In this document: positions 1 to 10,504 of the stretch, in pieces
Layout of the letters: every line of letters begins with the position of its first letter
How positions within the stretch are numbered: the first letter of the stretch is position 1
Assembly: GCA_902384935.1 (NCBI GenBank)
Contig: CABMDO010000020.1
Location: 1 to 64,000 of the forward strand
Direction of reading: 5' to 3'
DNA length: 64,000 bases
Source of the DNA: Candidatus Norongarragalina meridionalis
Lineage (GTDB): Archaea > Micrarchaeota > Micrarchaeia > Norongarragalinales > Norongarragalinaceae
The notes under the pieces: generated by a model
What the model was told of the DNA's origin: nothing
The model's input: the letters and a program-made list of their open reading frames with translations, nothing else
The model's database searches: none
Translations under genes and position numbers: made by a program

Positions 1-2
1 CG

Positions 3-3000
3 GGTTACTCTCCCGCCGCTCAGACCGACGGGACGTGGGAAAACTCCATCAACGTCAAGTGCGGCGCGGACGGAACCGCAAGCGGCTCGTTCGTGATGGA
101 AGCGAGGAGGCTCGCCGCCGACGCGGAACTGGATTTGGACGTGCTTGGCCAGAAGGCGACGGAGCCTTCGTTCGCAAAGCAGCTGTTCCTGCGCGTGGTG
201 AGCGAAACCGCGCCCTCGTTGACGGTTACGTTCGTTCCGAAATCAATAGTCGCTCTCGCGTCAACGCAGATGAAATTCACAGTCAAGGACCAGTTCGGCG
301 CCGGCGTATCGGCGGCGCACATAACAGTGGGAAACGAGAACGCGGATTTGATCGCAGGCAACGCGCTCGAGGCGACCGAGACGGAAGTTCCCGGCGAATA
401 CGTCGTGGACGGCGTCCAGCCGCAGGGAATCGGAACCATCGATTACCTCGTGGAAGCCGAAGGGTTCAAGAAGGCGAAGGGGACGTTCGCAGTTCTTCCG
501 CCTGCGAAGATTCTCGAAGTGACTCCCGCGAAACTGCAGGCAAGCGTCGATTCCGAAAGCATTGCGGCTATTTCATTCACTGTTGCGAACAAGGTTTCCA
601 ACGCGGTGACTGTGCGCGTTACAGCGCTTGCGCGCGGAAGCCCGCCGCAATTCACCGACATGTATCCTTCGCCCGCCACGTTTACGATCGGTGGCGAAGA
701 GACGCGCGACGCCGAACTCGTCGCAGGGCTTAACAACCTCGTGCTCCGCGTCTCGAACAAGCCCCAGACGCTCAACGAGAACGTCGAGGGCGTGCTGCGC
801 GTAACCGCGCGCATCGGACGCGTTTCGCAGAACATAGACGTGCCGCTCTCCGTCAAGACGTCGTTCAAGCAGCAGTCTCTCGACGATGTTTGGGACGCGA
901 GCGCCACGGAACTTTCTTTTGACTTGAACACCGAAACCGGCAATTCACAGGTGCAGACGCTCACCGTCTCGAACAACGGGCCGTATCCGCTGCTCATCAA
1001 TCAGGAGAACACGATGAAGGGCGCGTTCGCGATGCCCCTGTCCGCGATTATAGCTTCCGGCGAGAGCGCGGACTTCGCGGTCATATCTTCGATTGCGCAG
1101 GACGTTTCGCGCTCCTGCTTCATAGAGGACGGCACGAACGAAGGAGTCCTCTCCCTATACGCCTCGTTCCAGGGAATCACTTCCAAGAAAACAGTCGGGC
1201 TTTCATCCAAGATAACGAGCACGGCGACGTGCGCACCCGACGGCGGTTTCTCGCTCGGATTGCCCGCGGACGTGCGCCTTACGCTGCCTTCGGGCGCGAA
1301 ACAGAAACAGAACGCCGACGGCTCGACAACGGTGAAGCTGCCTGCCGACGATTCCCTCATGCTTTTCGCCGCAGGCGCGTCTTTAACCGCCGCGGAAGCG
1401 CAGGTTCCGATGAACATACCGATGGTCGTTCCGCCGCAGTGGGTTTCGTCGCTCGGCAACGGCGCGTGGCGCCTTGTTTTGCCAGTGCAGGCGCAGATTG
1501 CGATTCCCGCGGACACGACGCCGCAGTCGCAGCCCGACAGCACCGTGCTCCTGATACTCGGCGGCGCGCAGCTCGTGCTTCCCGCAGGCACGCCGATTTC
1601 GCTGAATCCGTCCGGCGAACGCGTTGCAATGGTGGCGCCGGGAATGCCGATTATTTTCCAAACACTTCCGTTCACGTCTTTGCTTGAAATGCTTGCGCCG
1701 AACAGCGTCGAGGTTTCGCTTCCGATTGAAACAACGCTAATCATGCCGCCCGGAACCATCGAGGTTAAACAGCCGGACAGCGTTTCGCCGATTGCGGTGC
1801 CTCAGGGCTCGAACGCTTTCTACGGCACGAACCAGCAACTCTCCTCGTTCGGCTACAACCCGAAAGTCGTTAAGCTGCCCGACGGAAACGTGCTCGCGTT
1901 CACGCAGGAGGCGACTTCGAAAACCGACGCTTCGGGATTGCTGCAGGTTACGATTCCAGCTGATGCACAGTTCCTAGTGCCCGGAGGATTCGTCGCTTTC
2001 AGCCAGGCTCCGACAACGGTTCTGGATGCGGCAACTACTCTCGATTTCGCCGACAAGGAGGGAGCTTTTGTTCTTCTGCTTCCGATGCCCGCGGTGTTTT
2101 CATACGGCGCGGACGAGGCGACGCTGACGCGCGATTCCGTGAACAGAAAATACACAATAATGGTGGGCAGGAACGCGGCGATGCAGTTCATCGTCGAGCC
2201 CACGCCCACTACGCAAACGGGTTCGAGCAGGAAGGCGCTTGGAATACCCGCGATGTCGCCGATTACCGTGCTTTACGGAGGAGCGGCTGCCGAGCTTGAA
2301 AACCCGACGGATGTTTCCGCCTGCCCCGAGACTTTCAAAAGCGAACAGGCGACGCTCATGGACTTCCCAACCGGAACGCATGCGTCTACCGACGGTGCCA
2401 ACCTCGTTCTTACGCCCGCCGAGTGCAACGACGCGGCGAAGATAACCGTAGTGACTAAGGACGGACAGGAACTCTACACCTCGCCCGCTGCGTTCAAGGT
2501 AATAGTCGCGGGAGGGAAGATTTCCAAGGGAGCTCCTGAAGATGAATCCGCGAAAACCGTGAACGTTCCCGCGAAGGCGCTTATTACTTTTAAAATATGC
2601 TCGAAGGGCGACGATGAACTGAAAAAGGCGACGCTCTCCGTGCCCGGACAGGCGGACATAACCCTTCCCGCAACCGCGACGTGGAAAGGAGATACGGACG
2701 TGTCGCTCGGCGGAGTGAAGAAGGTTTCAATCAGCGTGGGCACGCGCCAGCTCGACATATCCAAGACCGATAAACTTTCCTTCGAAACGTCCCTGCCCGG
2801 CACGCCGCTGCTGAAGGACCCGAAACGCACGGACAAAGTCGTGCTTCCGCCGTGGTCCAAGATTTCCTACGTGCCGTACTGCGACAAGGCGAGCACGGGC
2901 AAGCTGTCCGTTAAAGTCGAACGCAACGTGCTCGATGCGTCGGACACGAGCACGGAGCACCAGCCGCTCGCGTACGATTGGGCCGAGGTTTCCGCCAACG

Positions 3001-6000
3001 GAAAACAGCCGATAGACATCGAAATTTACGACGACAAGGCTACTGTAAAAGTAAACGGCAAAGCCGAGGACTACGCCATTTCGTCCGAGATGCAGGCGCG
3101 CGACGTCGCCGCGCTCGCGCAGATATGCGTCGAGAACAAGGGCGTCACCACCATCAGCTTCCTGCAGCCTACGCTGGAGGGCACGAAGGGAAACGGAGAT
3201 TTGCTTAGGGAGGCGCTTCCGAACGACGTCGACCACATGCACTTCCTGCAGCAGGAGGAGGCGGGCAAGCAGCTGCTAAGCATCGCGCCGAAACCCGGAT
3301 TCCCGTGCCACACCTTCCAGCTCGAGATGGTGATTCCAGACGCGGCGAAGGACGCGGACCTGTGCATAAAGGAGGACTACAAATCCGAGGGATACCTCGT
3401 GCTGAAGGGCACTGGAGAAAAAGGAGTCGCGCTTGAGCGCAAGATTCCGATAAGGCTGACGCTGAAGGCGGGCAACTGCGGCAACAAGAACAAGGACAAG
3501 GCAATCAAGGACTTCGACGGAGTTGTCGCGTCCTACTCCAAGGACGAGCTCAGCATAGACGACGAGGCGTACAAGCAGATGTCCTTCAAGCAAGCGGGGC
3601 ACTGGCGCTATCTCTCGTTATTGAACAACCGCGACGAGGCGGTTACGCTCACTGTGCGCGGACAGGGAACAACAATGGATTGCACGTGGAAGCGCTCGAA
3701 ACCCGATGAGGCGCTCGAACCCCTCCAAACAGGAGTGAAGATGGAAGCCGGAGAAGCGCGCGTCTACAAGTGCGTAGGAAAGGCGAGCGGCGACTACGTG
3801 ATAACCTTCACGGGAGACCAGAGCGGAAAAACAGTCGACAAGAACGGGAAGCAGGTTGTTTTCGTGAAGAACATCATCGTGAAGGTGTGGGACGCTTCCG
3901 CCTACGCGAGCATATACACGGACACGCCGCTGGGCAGCGTTTTCGTGAGCGAGAAATACATGGTTGCGGAGTATCCCGACGCAACTAAGGGCGAAACCGC
4001 TCCTGCGGAAACGAAGCCCGTTACGCCTGCGGCGCCTGCGAAGAGCTCGCATTCTGGCGAAGCAACCGTGTCGCTCGCCGACGCCGCCAAGGACGCGCCG
4101 AAGGAACTCGGGCAGGTGGACGGCTACGACAGGGCGATGTACGACATATGCCGCAATTACTTCTGCACTTATTCGGAAACCGAAGCCGCGTTCCGTTCCT
4201 TCCTGCAGCTGTCGCTGATGTCGCTCGACGACAAGACAAAGGACGAGGCGTCGCTCAACCGCCTGTGCTCGCATCTTCCCGAAGGAAAACAGGCGTTCCA
4301 GCGCTCCGCGGTTATACAGATGACTAACACGCTCACCGAGTTCGGCGGAACCAAGCGCGACTTCATGAAAATCGTGAACGACGGAATCGGGAAAGCCGGG
4401 ACGGTCGCAACCGGAGCGGGATTCGACGGCGTAAAGCTCGACACGCAGACAAGCGGGAACGAACTGCGCGGTTGCGGCGTATACGTCGTAACCTCGACAG
4501 CCGACTTGAAATGCGCCAGCAAGGGCAGCACCGTCGCATCGTGGAGAAACAAGATTGCGTTGCAGGTTTCCGTGCGCAAAATCGCGGACTGCCCCGTCAA
4601 CGTCGCGAACGCGGCGTTGCTTACGGCGGAAGAACCCGAACAGTTCGTCGGAAAGCAGAGGATAGGGCTCGGCTCCGTCGACTTCAGCGCGCTCGGAAGC
4701 ATCACCAACCCCGGCAAGCTCGTAACCGATTTGCTGAGCAAAGGATTGGTGCAGTTCAGCCCGTACTCGGACGACAACGACGCCAACGACGCGCTCACCG
4801 CCGACGCGCTGCGCGGCGCGCTGTTCGGAAAGGACTTCAAGAAGGAATGGGTGCGCGACGGAACCGTCGTGCGCTACAACGACGCGCCGTTCTGCCTGAA
4901 GGAAGCTGGGCTGCGCGGCGTGGAGCTCGGCGCGGTTTCAGGCACTATCATAGGCACGTCGCTCGCGATACACGCTGCCGAAGCCGGCGCAACAATGGGC
5001 GTCAGTTCGCTCTCGACAGGCAAGGCGCTGATAGAGGCGGGCTCCAAGATAGCGCTCACGTGCGGCATCGGCGCGGTTACCATCGAAGGCATATCGTCCT
5101 CGCTGCAGAAGACGAAATTCAGGGAATGCAACGCGCTCAACGACTGCGGCTACGGAGTGATGGCGGCGAGCTTCGATGTCGCGTTCAACAGCATACCGAT
5201 GGGCACCGTCACCGCGGATGTGCTCGCCAACCGCATACTCACCGACGCCGCGTTCATCACGCTCGGCTCGGTCGGAGCGGGCGTTCTCGAAGGCACGACG
5301 GGCACGGAAGTTTCGATGCCCGTCGCCTATGCGGGAGGGCGCGTTGCCCGCAATTTGGTGATGATGCCGATTGCCCCGACCAGCAGGCTCTACAACTGGA
5401 AGATGGGAGCGATGTACGGCATGACGTCGACTGAAGCGGCGATGGCGGCAACCGCGGCGGCATATTTCGGCGGTCCTGCAAGAATGGGCACGCTGCAACA
5501 GTTCATACTGAGCAAGGAAACGGCGAACTTGGATAAGCTGGGATTAAGCGCCGAGACGAAAATCGACCCCACTAACTTCAAGCCCTACTTGTACAAAAAC
5601 CTCGGCTACGACCCCGCCAAATTCTCGGCGCTTGCAACCACGGGATTGCAAAGCAACGACGAGATGTTCAACTTCCTGAACTCACTTACCGATAAGGAAC
5701 GCGCCGCGTTGGCGGACAAGGCAGCGGAGATAAAGAAATTCGCAGAAGTGGAAAAAATCGACGACTTTACGTCGCGCCTGAGCAAGGTCGGCGGCGTAGA
5801 CGCCGAATTCGTCAACTCATACAGAGGCTCCCTTAACTCGCTGTTGAAGCAGCCTGGAAACTACGAGCAATTCGTCGAGCGCGGCCTGCTTTCCTCGACC
5901 ATGGTTGGCGAGATGGGCACCGCCTTCGGCAGGGCGCCGACGTTCGGCGAGTTCACGTCGCTCAGGGGCAAGATAGCCGCGGGAAGGATTACATCCGCAC

Positions 6001-6536
6001 GCGGACTCGGTTCGCTCGATGAAGCGCTTACATTAGGCGCCGACACCGCCAAGAAGCCCGGCGTAATAAGCAGGGCGGGAAGCTTCCTGAAGAAAGTCGG
6101 AATGGGCGCGATACCGATACTCGCGGCGGCGCTGTTCCACGTGGAATTCCGCCCGTACAGGGCGGAGCTCAACGACCAGGTGATAAGCCACTACGTCGTC
6201 ACGACGACTCGCGGCTCCGCGTTCGCGGATTTGCCGACGATTTACTCCTACTGCCAGAAGGGCACGAGCGACCAGAAATGCCTCGACGCTCCCAGCGCGG
6301 AGATTTCACAGGTGTGCGCCGCGGACGACGCGGGATGCGTCAAGATAGCCGAGGCGAACAACCTCGCCGGAGTCAAGGGCTATACTCTCTTCGTCACGAT
6401 AAACGACGACAAGCTGAAGCCGAAGCGCAAGGAACTGCTGAGTTCGCTGTTCGAACCGAACGAGCCGCCGCTGAACCCCGAGGGCGACGCGGCGAAGGCA
6501 TTCAGCGGATTCAAGGTGGAAGTGGTGAACAAATGA
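3..6536 (+). CDS. Giant exported/surface-type protein, 5' truncated by the window edge (>2170 aa); function unknown
   Basis: The frame of the 93..6536 ORF stays open back to base 3 (GYSPAAQTDGTWENSINVKCGADG...), so the GTG at 93 is unlikely to be the start. Ig-like/beta-rich repeats ('LTVSNNGPYPLLI'), LPAG/IPAD-rich section, hydrophobic Gly/Ala-rich C-terminal part. Confidence 0.85.
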   Translation, partial: GYSPAAQTDGTWENSINVKCGADGTASGSFVMEARRLAADAELDLDVLGQKATEPSFAKQLFLRVVSETAPSLTVTFVPKSIVALASTQMKFTVKDQFGAGVSAAHITVGNENADLIAGNALEATETEVPGEYVVDGVQPQGIGTIDYLVEAEGFKKAKGTFAVLPPAKILEVTPAKLQASVDSESIAAISFTVANKVSNAVTVRVTALARGSPPQFTDMYPSPATFTIGGEETRDAELVAGLNNLVLRVSNKPQTLNENVEGVLRVTARIGRVSQNIDVPLSVKTSFKQQSLDDVWDASATELSFDLNTETGNSQVQTLTVSNNGPYPLLINQENTMKGAFAMPLSAIIASGESADFAVISSIAQDVSRSCFIEDGTNEGVLSLYASFQGITSKKTVGLSSKITSTATCAPDGGFSLGLPADVRLTLPSGAKQKQNADGSTTVKLPADDSLMLFAAGASLTAAEAQVPMNIPMVVPPQWVSSLGNGAWRLVLPVQAQIAIPADTTPQSQPDSTVLLILGGAQLVLPAGTPISLNPSGERVAMVAPGMPIIFQTLPFTSLLEMLAPNSVEVSLPIETTLIMPPGTIEVKQPDSVSPIAVPQGSNAFYGTNQQLSSFGYNPKVVKLPDGNVLAFTQEATSKTDASGLLQVTIPADAQFLVPGGFVAFSQAPTTVLDAATTLDFADKEGAFVLLLPMPAVFSYGADEATLTRDSVNRKYTIMVGRNAAMQFIVEPTPTTQTGSSRKALGIPAMSPITVLYGGAAAELENPTDVSACPETFKSEQATLMDFPTGTHASTDGANLVLTPAECNDAAKITVVTKDGQELYTSPAAFKVIVAGGKISKGAPEDESAKTVNVPAKALITFKICSKGDDELKKATLSVPGQADITLPATATWKGDTDVSLGGVKKVSISVGTRQLDISKTDKLSFETSLPGTPLLKDPKRTDKVVLPPWSKISYVPYCDKASTGKLSVKVERNVLDASDTSTEHQPLAYDWAEVSANGKQPIDIEIYDDKATVKVNGKAEDYAISSEMQARDVAALAQICVENKGVTTISFLQPTLEGTKGNGDLLREALPNDVDHMHFLQQEEAGKQLLSIAPKPGFPCHTFQLEMVIPDAAKDADLCIKEDYKSEGYLVLKGTGEKGVALERKIPIRLTLKAGNCGNKNKDKAIKDFDGVVASYSKDELSIDDEAYKQMSFKQAGHWRYLSLLNNRDEAVTLTVRGQGTTMDCTWKRSKPDEALEPLQTGVKMEAGEARVYKCVGKASGDYVITFTGDQSGKTVDKNGKQVVFVKNIIVKVWDASAYASIYTDTPLGSVFVSEKYMVAEYPDATKGETAPAETKPVTPAAPAKSSHSGEATVSLADAAKDAPKELGQVDGYDRAMYDICRNYFCTYSETEAAFRSFLQLSLMSLDDKTKDEASLNRLCSHLPEGKQAFQRSAVIQMTNTLTEFGGTKRDFMKIVNDGIGKAGTVATGAGFDGVKLDTQTSGNELRGCGVYVVTSTADLKCASKGSTVASWRNKIALQVSVRKIADCPVNVANAALLTAEEPEQFVGKQRIGLGSVDFSALGSITNPGKLVTDLLSKGLVQFSPYSDDNDANDALTADALRGALFGKDFKKEWVRDGTVVRYNDAPFCLKEAGLRGVELGAVSGTIIGTSLAIHAAEAGATMGVSSLSTGKALIEAGSKIALTCGIGAVTIEGISSSLQKTKFRECNALNDCGYGVMAASFDVAFNSIPMGTVTADVLANRILTDAAFITLGSVGAGVLEGTTGTEVSMPVAYAGGRVARNLVMMPIAPTSRLYNWKMGAMYGMTSTEAAMAATAAAYFGGPARMGTLQQFILSKETANLDKLGLSAETKIDPTNFKPYLYKNLGYDPAKFSALATTGLQSNDEMFNFLNSLTDKERAALADKAAEIKKFAEVEKIDDFTSRLSKVGGVDAEFVNSYRGSLNSLLKQPGNYEQFVERGLLSSTMVGEMGTAFGRAPTFGEFTSLRGKIAAGRITSARGLGSLDEALTLGADTAKKPGVISRAGSFLKKVGMGAIPILAAALFHVEFRPYRAELNDQVISHYVVTTTRGSAFADLPTIYSYCQKGTSDQKCLDAPSAEISQVCAADDAGCVKIAEANNLAGVKGYTLFVTINDDKLKPKRKELLSSLFEPNEPPLNPEGDAAKAFSGFKVEVVNK

Positions 6537-7114
6537 AGGCGTTCTGGTGGTTCCTCATAGCAGCGCTCCTGCTCGGCGGATGGTATTACTGGTACGGCGG
6601 CGCTTCGCAACTCGACAAGTACGCCGCCGAGAGCGACGAGATGAAGCAGACGGCGATGGTGGCGGCTTACGAAGCCCAGAAGCCCGTTGATTTCGTCTCG
6701 TTCACGGACCCGTATTACGGGTTCACGGTCAAATATCCCGTCGGGTTCGTGGCGGACTTCGGATACGTCGGCAACCCGCGATTCAGCGCGAAAGCCGCCA
6801 TGGGCGAGAACGCCGAGGTGATACAGGCGGACGCGGTGGAGCTTCCGCTCAGCTCGTTCTCGTTGAACCCGGATTTGGGGATTACCATCTCGAACAAGCA
6901 AACTACGAAGATAGCGGGAAAAACCGCGACTGTTTACGACGCCATGATTGACGACAGCCTGTTCGGAAGGACGCTTTACGGCAGGTGGGCGGCTATTGAC
7001 TGCGCCCTGGCGAACGGCACGAAATACACGCTCGTGATAACCGGCGCCGTTTCCCCGTCGCTGACAAGCGATTTAAGGATGCTCGACTACGTGATATATT
7101 CGGCAACGTGCTAA
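6533..7114 (+). CDS. N-terminally membrane-anchored small protein (MKAFWWFLIAALLLGGWYYWYGG...), unknown function
   Basis: ATG at 6533 overlaps the TGA of the giant gene (ATGA); same frame as ORF 6278..7114; N-terminal TM helix. Confidence 0.75.
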   Translation: MKAFWWFLIAALLLGGWYYWYGGASQLDKYAAESDEMKQTAMVAAYEAQKPVDFVSFTDPYYGFTVKYPVGFVADFGYVGNPRFSAKAAMGENAEVIQADAVELPLSSFSLNPDLGITISNKQTTKIAGKTATVYDAMIDDSLFGRTLYGRWAAIDCALANGTKYTLVITGAVSPSLTSDLRMLDYVIYSATC

Positions 7115-7116
7115 AC

Positions 7117-8883
7117 ATGGCAAAACGCGGATACCTGGCGCGCTCTCATTCGCTTACCGGATACGAGGGCAGGATGATAGAGACGCCTGTTTTCGCGCCG
7201 CTCGACAACCTTCTCGGAAAGAACGCCAAAAAGCTCACGTGGCGCTCGATTTTCAGGCGCAAGGCGCTGAAAGAGCGGATTGCGGAGGACGGCGAAAAGC
7301 TTTCGCGCCTAAGAATCGAGGAGAAGCGCGAACTGCTGGAGCACATGCTTAGGACATCCGGAAAAGTCATGAGCGAGGCGGACGTGAAGCGCATCGCCAA
7401 CGAAATCGCGGGCAGCCCGCAGAGGTTCAGGGACGTTTTCACGAGCAAGGAATTCGTTGATGCGATTTACAAAAAGGCGGCTTTCGGGCCGCTCAAGCTC
7501 CGCGGCGGGTACGTCCCGACTACGGAGCGCATACTCAAGATAGACCCGCACGACGTCGTCGGCGCGCTCTGGGCGCGCATGATGCCGGCGTCGAGAATCA
7601 GGACGACTCAGCAGGACGAGCCTCGGCTGTTTCCTGAGGAAGGCGGCGGGCAGGCTGAAGGCGCGGAAGGAAAACCTACTGCGATGGGCGGTGGCGGAGG
7701 GTTCGCTGGCGGGAACGTCACAACCAAGGGAAGATACAACTTCGTCGGCGCGAACATAGAAGGCGGCGTAAGGATATTCGAAGGGATAAAGCCTTCGGAC
7801 CTCCAGACGATTTTTGCCGCATTCGCGCACTCGCAACAGGTTGCCGCAGGCGCGGCGACGGTGCAGCAGACGCAGACGGAAGCATCACGCTTGATCAGAA
7901 AGGGAAAAGCGCCGAAAACGAAACTCCCGCCCGGCTATCTCGAGTACAGGGCGAGCGTCATTCGGCAGCAACGGAAGGCGCAGCCAACCGTGGCAGGCAC
8001 CAGCCTCGTGCCGGTTGCGCAGGCGCCCAAGCCTAAATATCCGGATTTGCTGCGTTTCCTCGGCATGAAGGCGCCGACGTCGGCGGTATACCCCGAATAC
8101 GCTCAGATGGTTTCGGAACTGCGCGAATTGTACGGATACAAACCGGGAGACATCGTCCCGCTTCCGGATGCCGTCAGGGCGTCGATGGGCTTGCCGCCGC
8201 TCGGAACCGGAACAAAGGGAATTCCGATGACTACGGCGGATGAAATCAGGCGCGCGATGCGCTTCGACGACGTCAGGCGCAAGAAGGCGATGAACCGCGA
8301 CACGATTTTCGGAATGCTGCCGATGTTTGGAAGGGCGCCCGGCGGCTCGTTCATGAGCGGCGCCGTTCGAGAGGATCGCGGCAGGCCGACAACTGCTGAA
8401 AACGCCGAGGCTGCGGAATACGCCGAAAAGCTGGCCGCGAGGCTGGGCAAGAAGCCGCCGGTTGAAGGCGGAGTGCTTGAACTCGACAGGGCGCGGAAAG
8501 CGTCGGGCCGCGGTTTGCAGATGGAGGACCTCGTCACGCTCGGCAGCGCGACGGGCGACCCGAGAAAGCTCAGGGCGATAATCGGCTCGGAAACGTCGAC
8601 GCCCGAAATGAAGGGCGCGGCGGAAAGGGCGCTAGCCTCCCTGGAAAAACAGAGAATAAGGGAGGAAACGACTAGGCGGATAACCGACGACATTGCGATC
8701 AGGGAAATCGACGCTATTCTCGGCTCGGAACGGCCGATTACGGATGCCGACATAAAGAGGATCAGCGAAATGGGCAACAATCCTGCGCTGACTGATAGGA
8801 TGAGGGCGCACGCGCTAGAAATCGCCATGAAACTCGCCCGCAGGCGGGTCATTAACGCCAGGATGAAGGAAACCTACGGCTAA
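7117..8883 (+). CDS. Hypothetical protein with Gly-rich linker and helical C-terminal region
   Basis: ORF 7108..8883; ATG at 7117 just after the previous gene; same operon as the giant protein. Confidence 0.75.
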   Translation: MAKRGYLARSHSLTGYEGRMIETPVFAPLDNLLGKNAKKLTWRSIFRRKALKERIAEDGEKLSRLRIEEKRELLEHMLRTSGKVMSEADVKRIANEIAGSPQRFRDVFTSKEFVDAIYKKAAFGPLKLRGGYVPTTERILKIDPHDVVGALWARMMPASRIRTTQQDEPRLFPEEGGGQAEGAEGKPTAMGGGGGFAGGNVTTKGRYNFVGANIEGGVRIFEGIKPSDLQTIFAAFAHSQQVAAGAATVQQTQTEASRLIRKGKAPKTKLPPGYLEYRASVIRQQRKAQPTVAGTSLVPVAQAPKPKYPDLLRFLGMKAPTSAVYPEYAQMVSELRELYGYKPGDIVPLPDAVRASMGLPPLGTGTKGIPMTTADEIRRAMRFDDVRRKKAMNRDTIFGMLPMFGRAPGGSFMSGAVREDRGRPTTAENAEAAEYAEKLAARLGKKPPVEGGVLELDRARKASGRGLQMEDLVTLGSATGDPRKLRAIIGSETSTPEMKGAAERALASLEKQRIREETTRRITDDIAIREIDAILGSERPITDADIKRISEMGNNPALTDRMRAHALEIAMKLARRRVINARMKETYG

Positions 8884-8926
8884 GCGGAACTTAAAATAAA
8901 AGAAAAAGAAAGGCACGCTTCTGCAC

Positions 8927-8970
8927 GCCGCATCCCGCGGATGCGGCAAACAGGGCGCGCCTTCTGTTTG
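8927..8970. terminator. Two adjacent hairpins between convergent genes (possible bidirectional terminator)
   Basis: GCCGCATCC-CGC-GGATGCGGC (8927-8947) then CAAACAG...CTGTTTG (8947-8970), between CDS ends at 8883(+) and 8977(-). Confidence 0.5.
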
Positions 8971-8976
8971 CTTAAC

Positions 8977-9372
8977 TTAAGATGCTTTCACGAAACCGGT
9001 CTCGTTGTGATCGGTTCCGCCCGTGACCGAGTACGTCAGGTATACGTCAACCTGCGTACCGGCTGTTCCTCCGACCGGCCACGTACACGTGAACGAGTCG
9101 GTTACGCCGATGCTCGTAGCGGTGCACGTCGTCGGATACGATATCGTAAGCGGGCGTCCCGCGGAGTTGCCCAGCGTTATCGACGTCGTAGTGGCCGTCG
9201 TGTTGTAGTCAATGCACTGGAAGTTCGCGAAACCTCCGCACTGTTTGCTGGACGACCACTTGTTCGGGTTGAATATCCCGAAATACCACAATACCGCTGC
9301 GATGATGACTATGGCAAGGATTGCCCAGCCGTACGTCACCAGATACTCCAACGCACTTTGTCCTCTCTTCAT
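8977..9372 (-). CDS. Class III signal peptide pilin (major pilin candidate)
   Basis: Internal start MKRGQSALEYLVTYGWAILAIVIIAAVLWYFG: KRG|QSALEYL prepilin cleavage motif plus hydrophobic helix. Confidence 0.9.
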   Translation of the reverse strand: MKRGQSALEYLVTYGWAILAIVIIAAVLWYFGIFNPNKWSSSKQCGGFANFQCIDYNTTATTTSITLGNSAGRPLTISYPTTCTATSIGVTDSFTCTWPVGGTAGTQVDVYLTYSVTGGTDHNETGFVKAS

Positions 9373-9466
9373 CCGATCGACCTCTTTTGGTTTTTGCAAA
9401 AACCTTTGTTTTACCTCTTTAGCGATAATCCTCGGCGCCTTTAAAAACATGCTGTTTAAAGGGGCG

Positions 9467-10504
9467 CTAGCCCATCATGCCGCCGAGCGCGGCTTTCAGT
9501 ACCGAGAACGCGGCGAAAAACATGGCTAACGCTCCCAAAACGAACAGCGGTGCGTACTTCAGCCCCATCGTCGCCTTTCCGAAGCGGATTACGCCGAGAA
9601 TCAGGGCGGCGAAGAACGTCGTGACGACTATGCACGACACCGAGAACCAGTAGACGTCGCGCGCGCTGATGCCCGACGCCTGCGCGCCCGCCGCGGACAT
9701 CCCCGGAAGCCCGGAAACCCCGGCGCGCTGGGTGGCGGCGCTGGTAAGCCCGCCGGACGACGTGTCGGATATGCGCTTGTTGAGCACGTTCTCGTTCATT
9801 TCCGCATAATACGACGAAACGCTGAAAAGCAGCGGCGCGGCGAACACCGCGGCGAATACTATGAATATCGTATACATGAGCGTGGAAGTCCCGATTTCCT
9901 TGTGCAGCGTGTACTGCGCGCGGATGTCTTCGGCGACTTCGTCGAGCAGGCGGGACATCTCGCCTCCGAGGGATATGCCCTCCACTATCAGCTTGACCGC
10001 GCGCTCGAGAATGACGGAGCGCACGCGCCGCGACATGCGCAGGAGGGTGTCCTGGATCGGCGTGCCGCCGAACGTGTCGGCGGAAACGCGCTTGATTTCG
10101 TCCTGCAGCGGCCCGAACTCGGGGCGCGCCGCGCTCCATATCGCGTTTTCTATGGTCATGCCCGCGCGTATGTTCGCGGAGATGATCTGCAGCGCGTCGG
10201 GGAGAATCTGCTCGATTTTCCGCGCGCGCGAATCCGCGGTCATGAGCAGGAACAGGTAGAACGCCACGCCCGACGCGCAAAACGCGAAGAACGGCACGAA
10301 CAGGTGCAGGAACTGGCTATCCGTCAGGAACGGCGTGAGGAAGAAGAACAGGAGGAAGACGCAGAACGAGAAGAACATCGCGAACCCTATGTAAACGCGG
10401 GGCGACAGCTCCTCGAACCCTCCCTGAATCATTATCTGGCTGACTTCGTGCGCCACCCGCGCGGGGAAGACGGAGGAAATCTGCTGGTAGAAGCGCTTGA
10501 ACAT
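9467..10504 (-). CDS. tadC: TadC/GspF-type pilus assembly membrane protein
   Basis: Multi-TM protein with 'LPDALQIISANIRAGMTIENAIWSAARPEFGPLQDEI' T2SSF domain; next to TadA ATPase. Confidence 0.88.
   Translation of the reverse strand: MFKRFYQQISSVFPARVAHEVSQIMIQGGFEELSPRVYIGFAMFFSFCVFLLFFFLTPFLTDSQFLHLFVPFFAFCASGVAFYLFLLMTADSRARKIEQILPDALQIISANIRAGMTIENAIWSAARPEFGPLQDEIKRVSADTFGGTPIQDTLLRMSRRVRSVILERAVKLIVEGISLGGEMSRLLDEVAEDIRAQYTLHKEIGTSTLMYTIFIVFAAVFAAPLLFSVSSYYAEMNENVLNKRISDTSSGGLTSAATQRAGVSGLPGMSAAGAQASGISARDVYWFSVSCIVVTTFFAALILGVIRFGKATMGLKYAPLFVLGALAMFFAAFSVLKAALGGMMG

Noticed and set aside
20-6500. Numerous long antisense/alternate-frame ORFs over the giant gene (e.g. 443..1000 -, 3618..4274 -, 4472..5434 +, 4169..4840 -)
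   Set aside because: High-GC shadow ORFs: Arg/Ala/Ser-rich low-information translations, overlapping a continuous 2147-aa frame, no family motifs.
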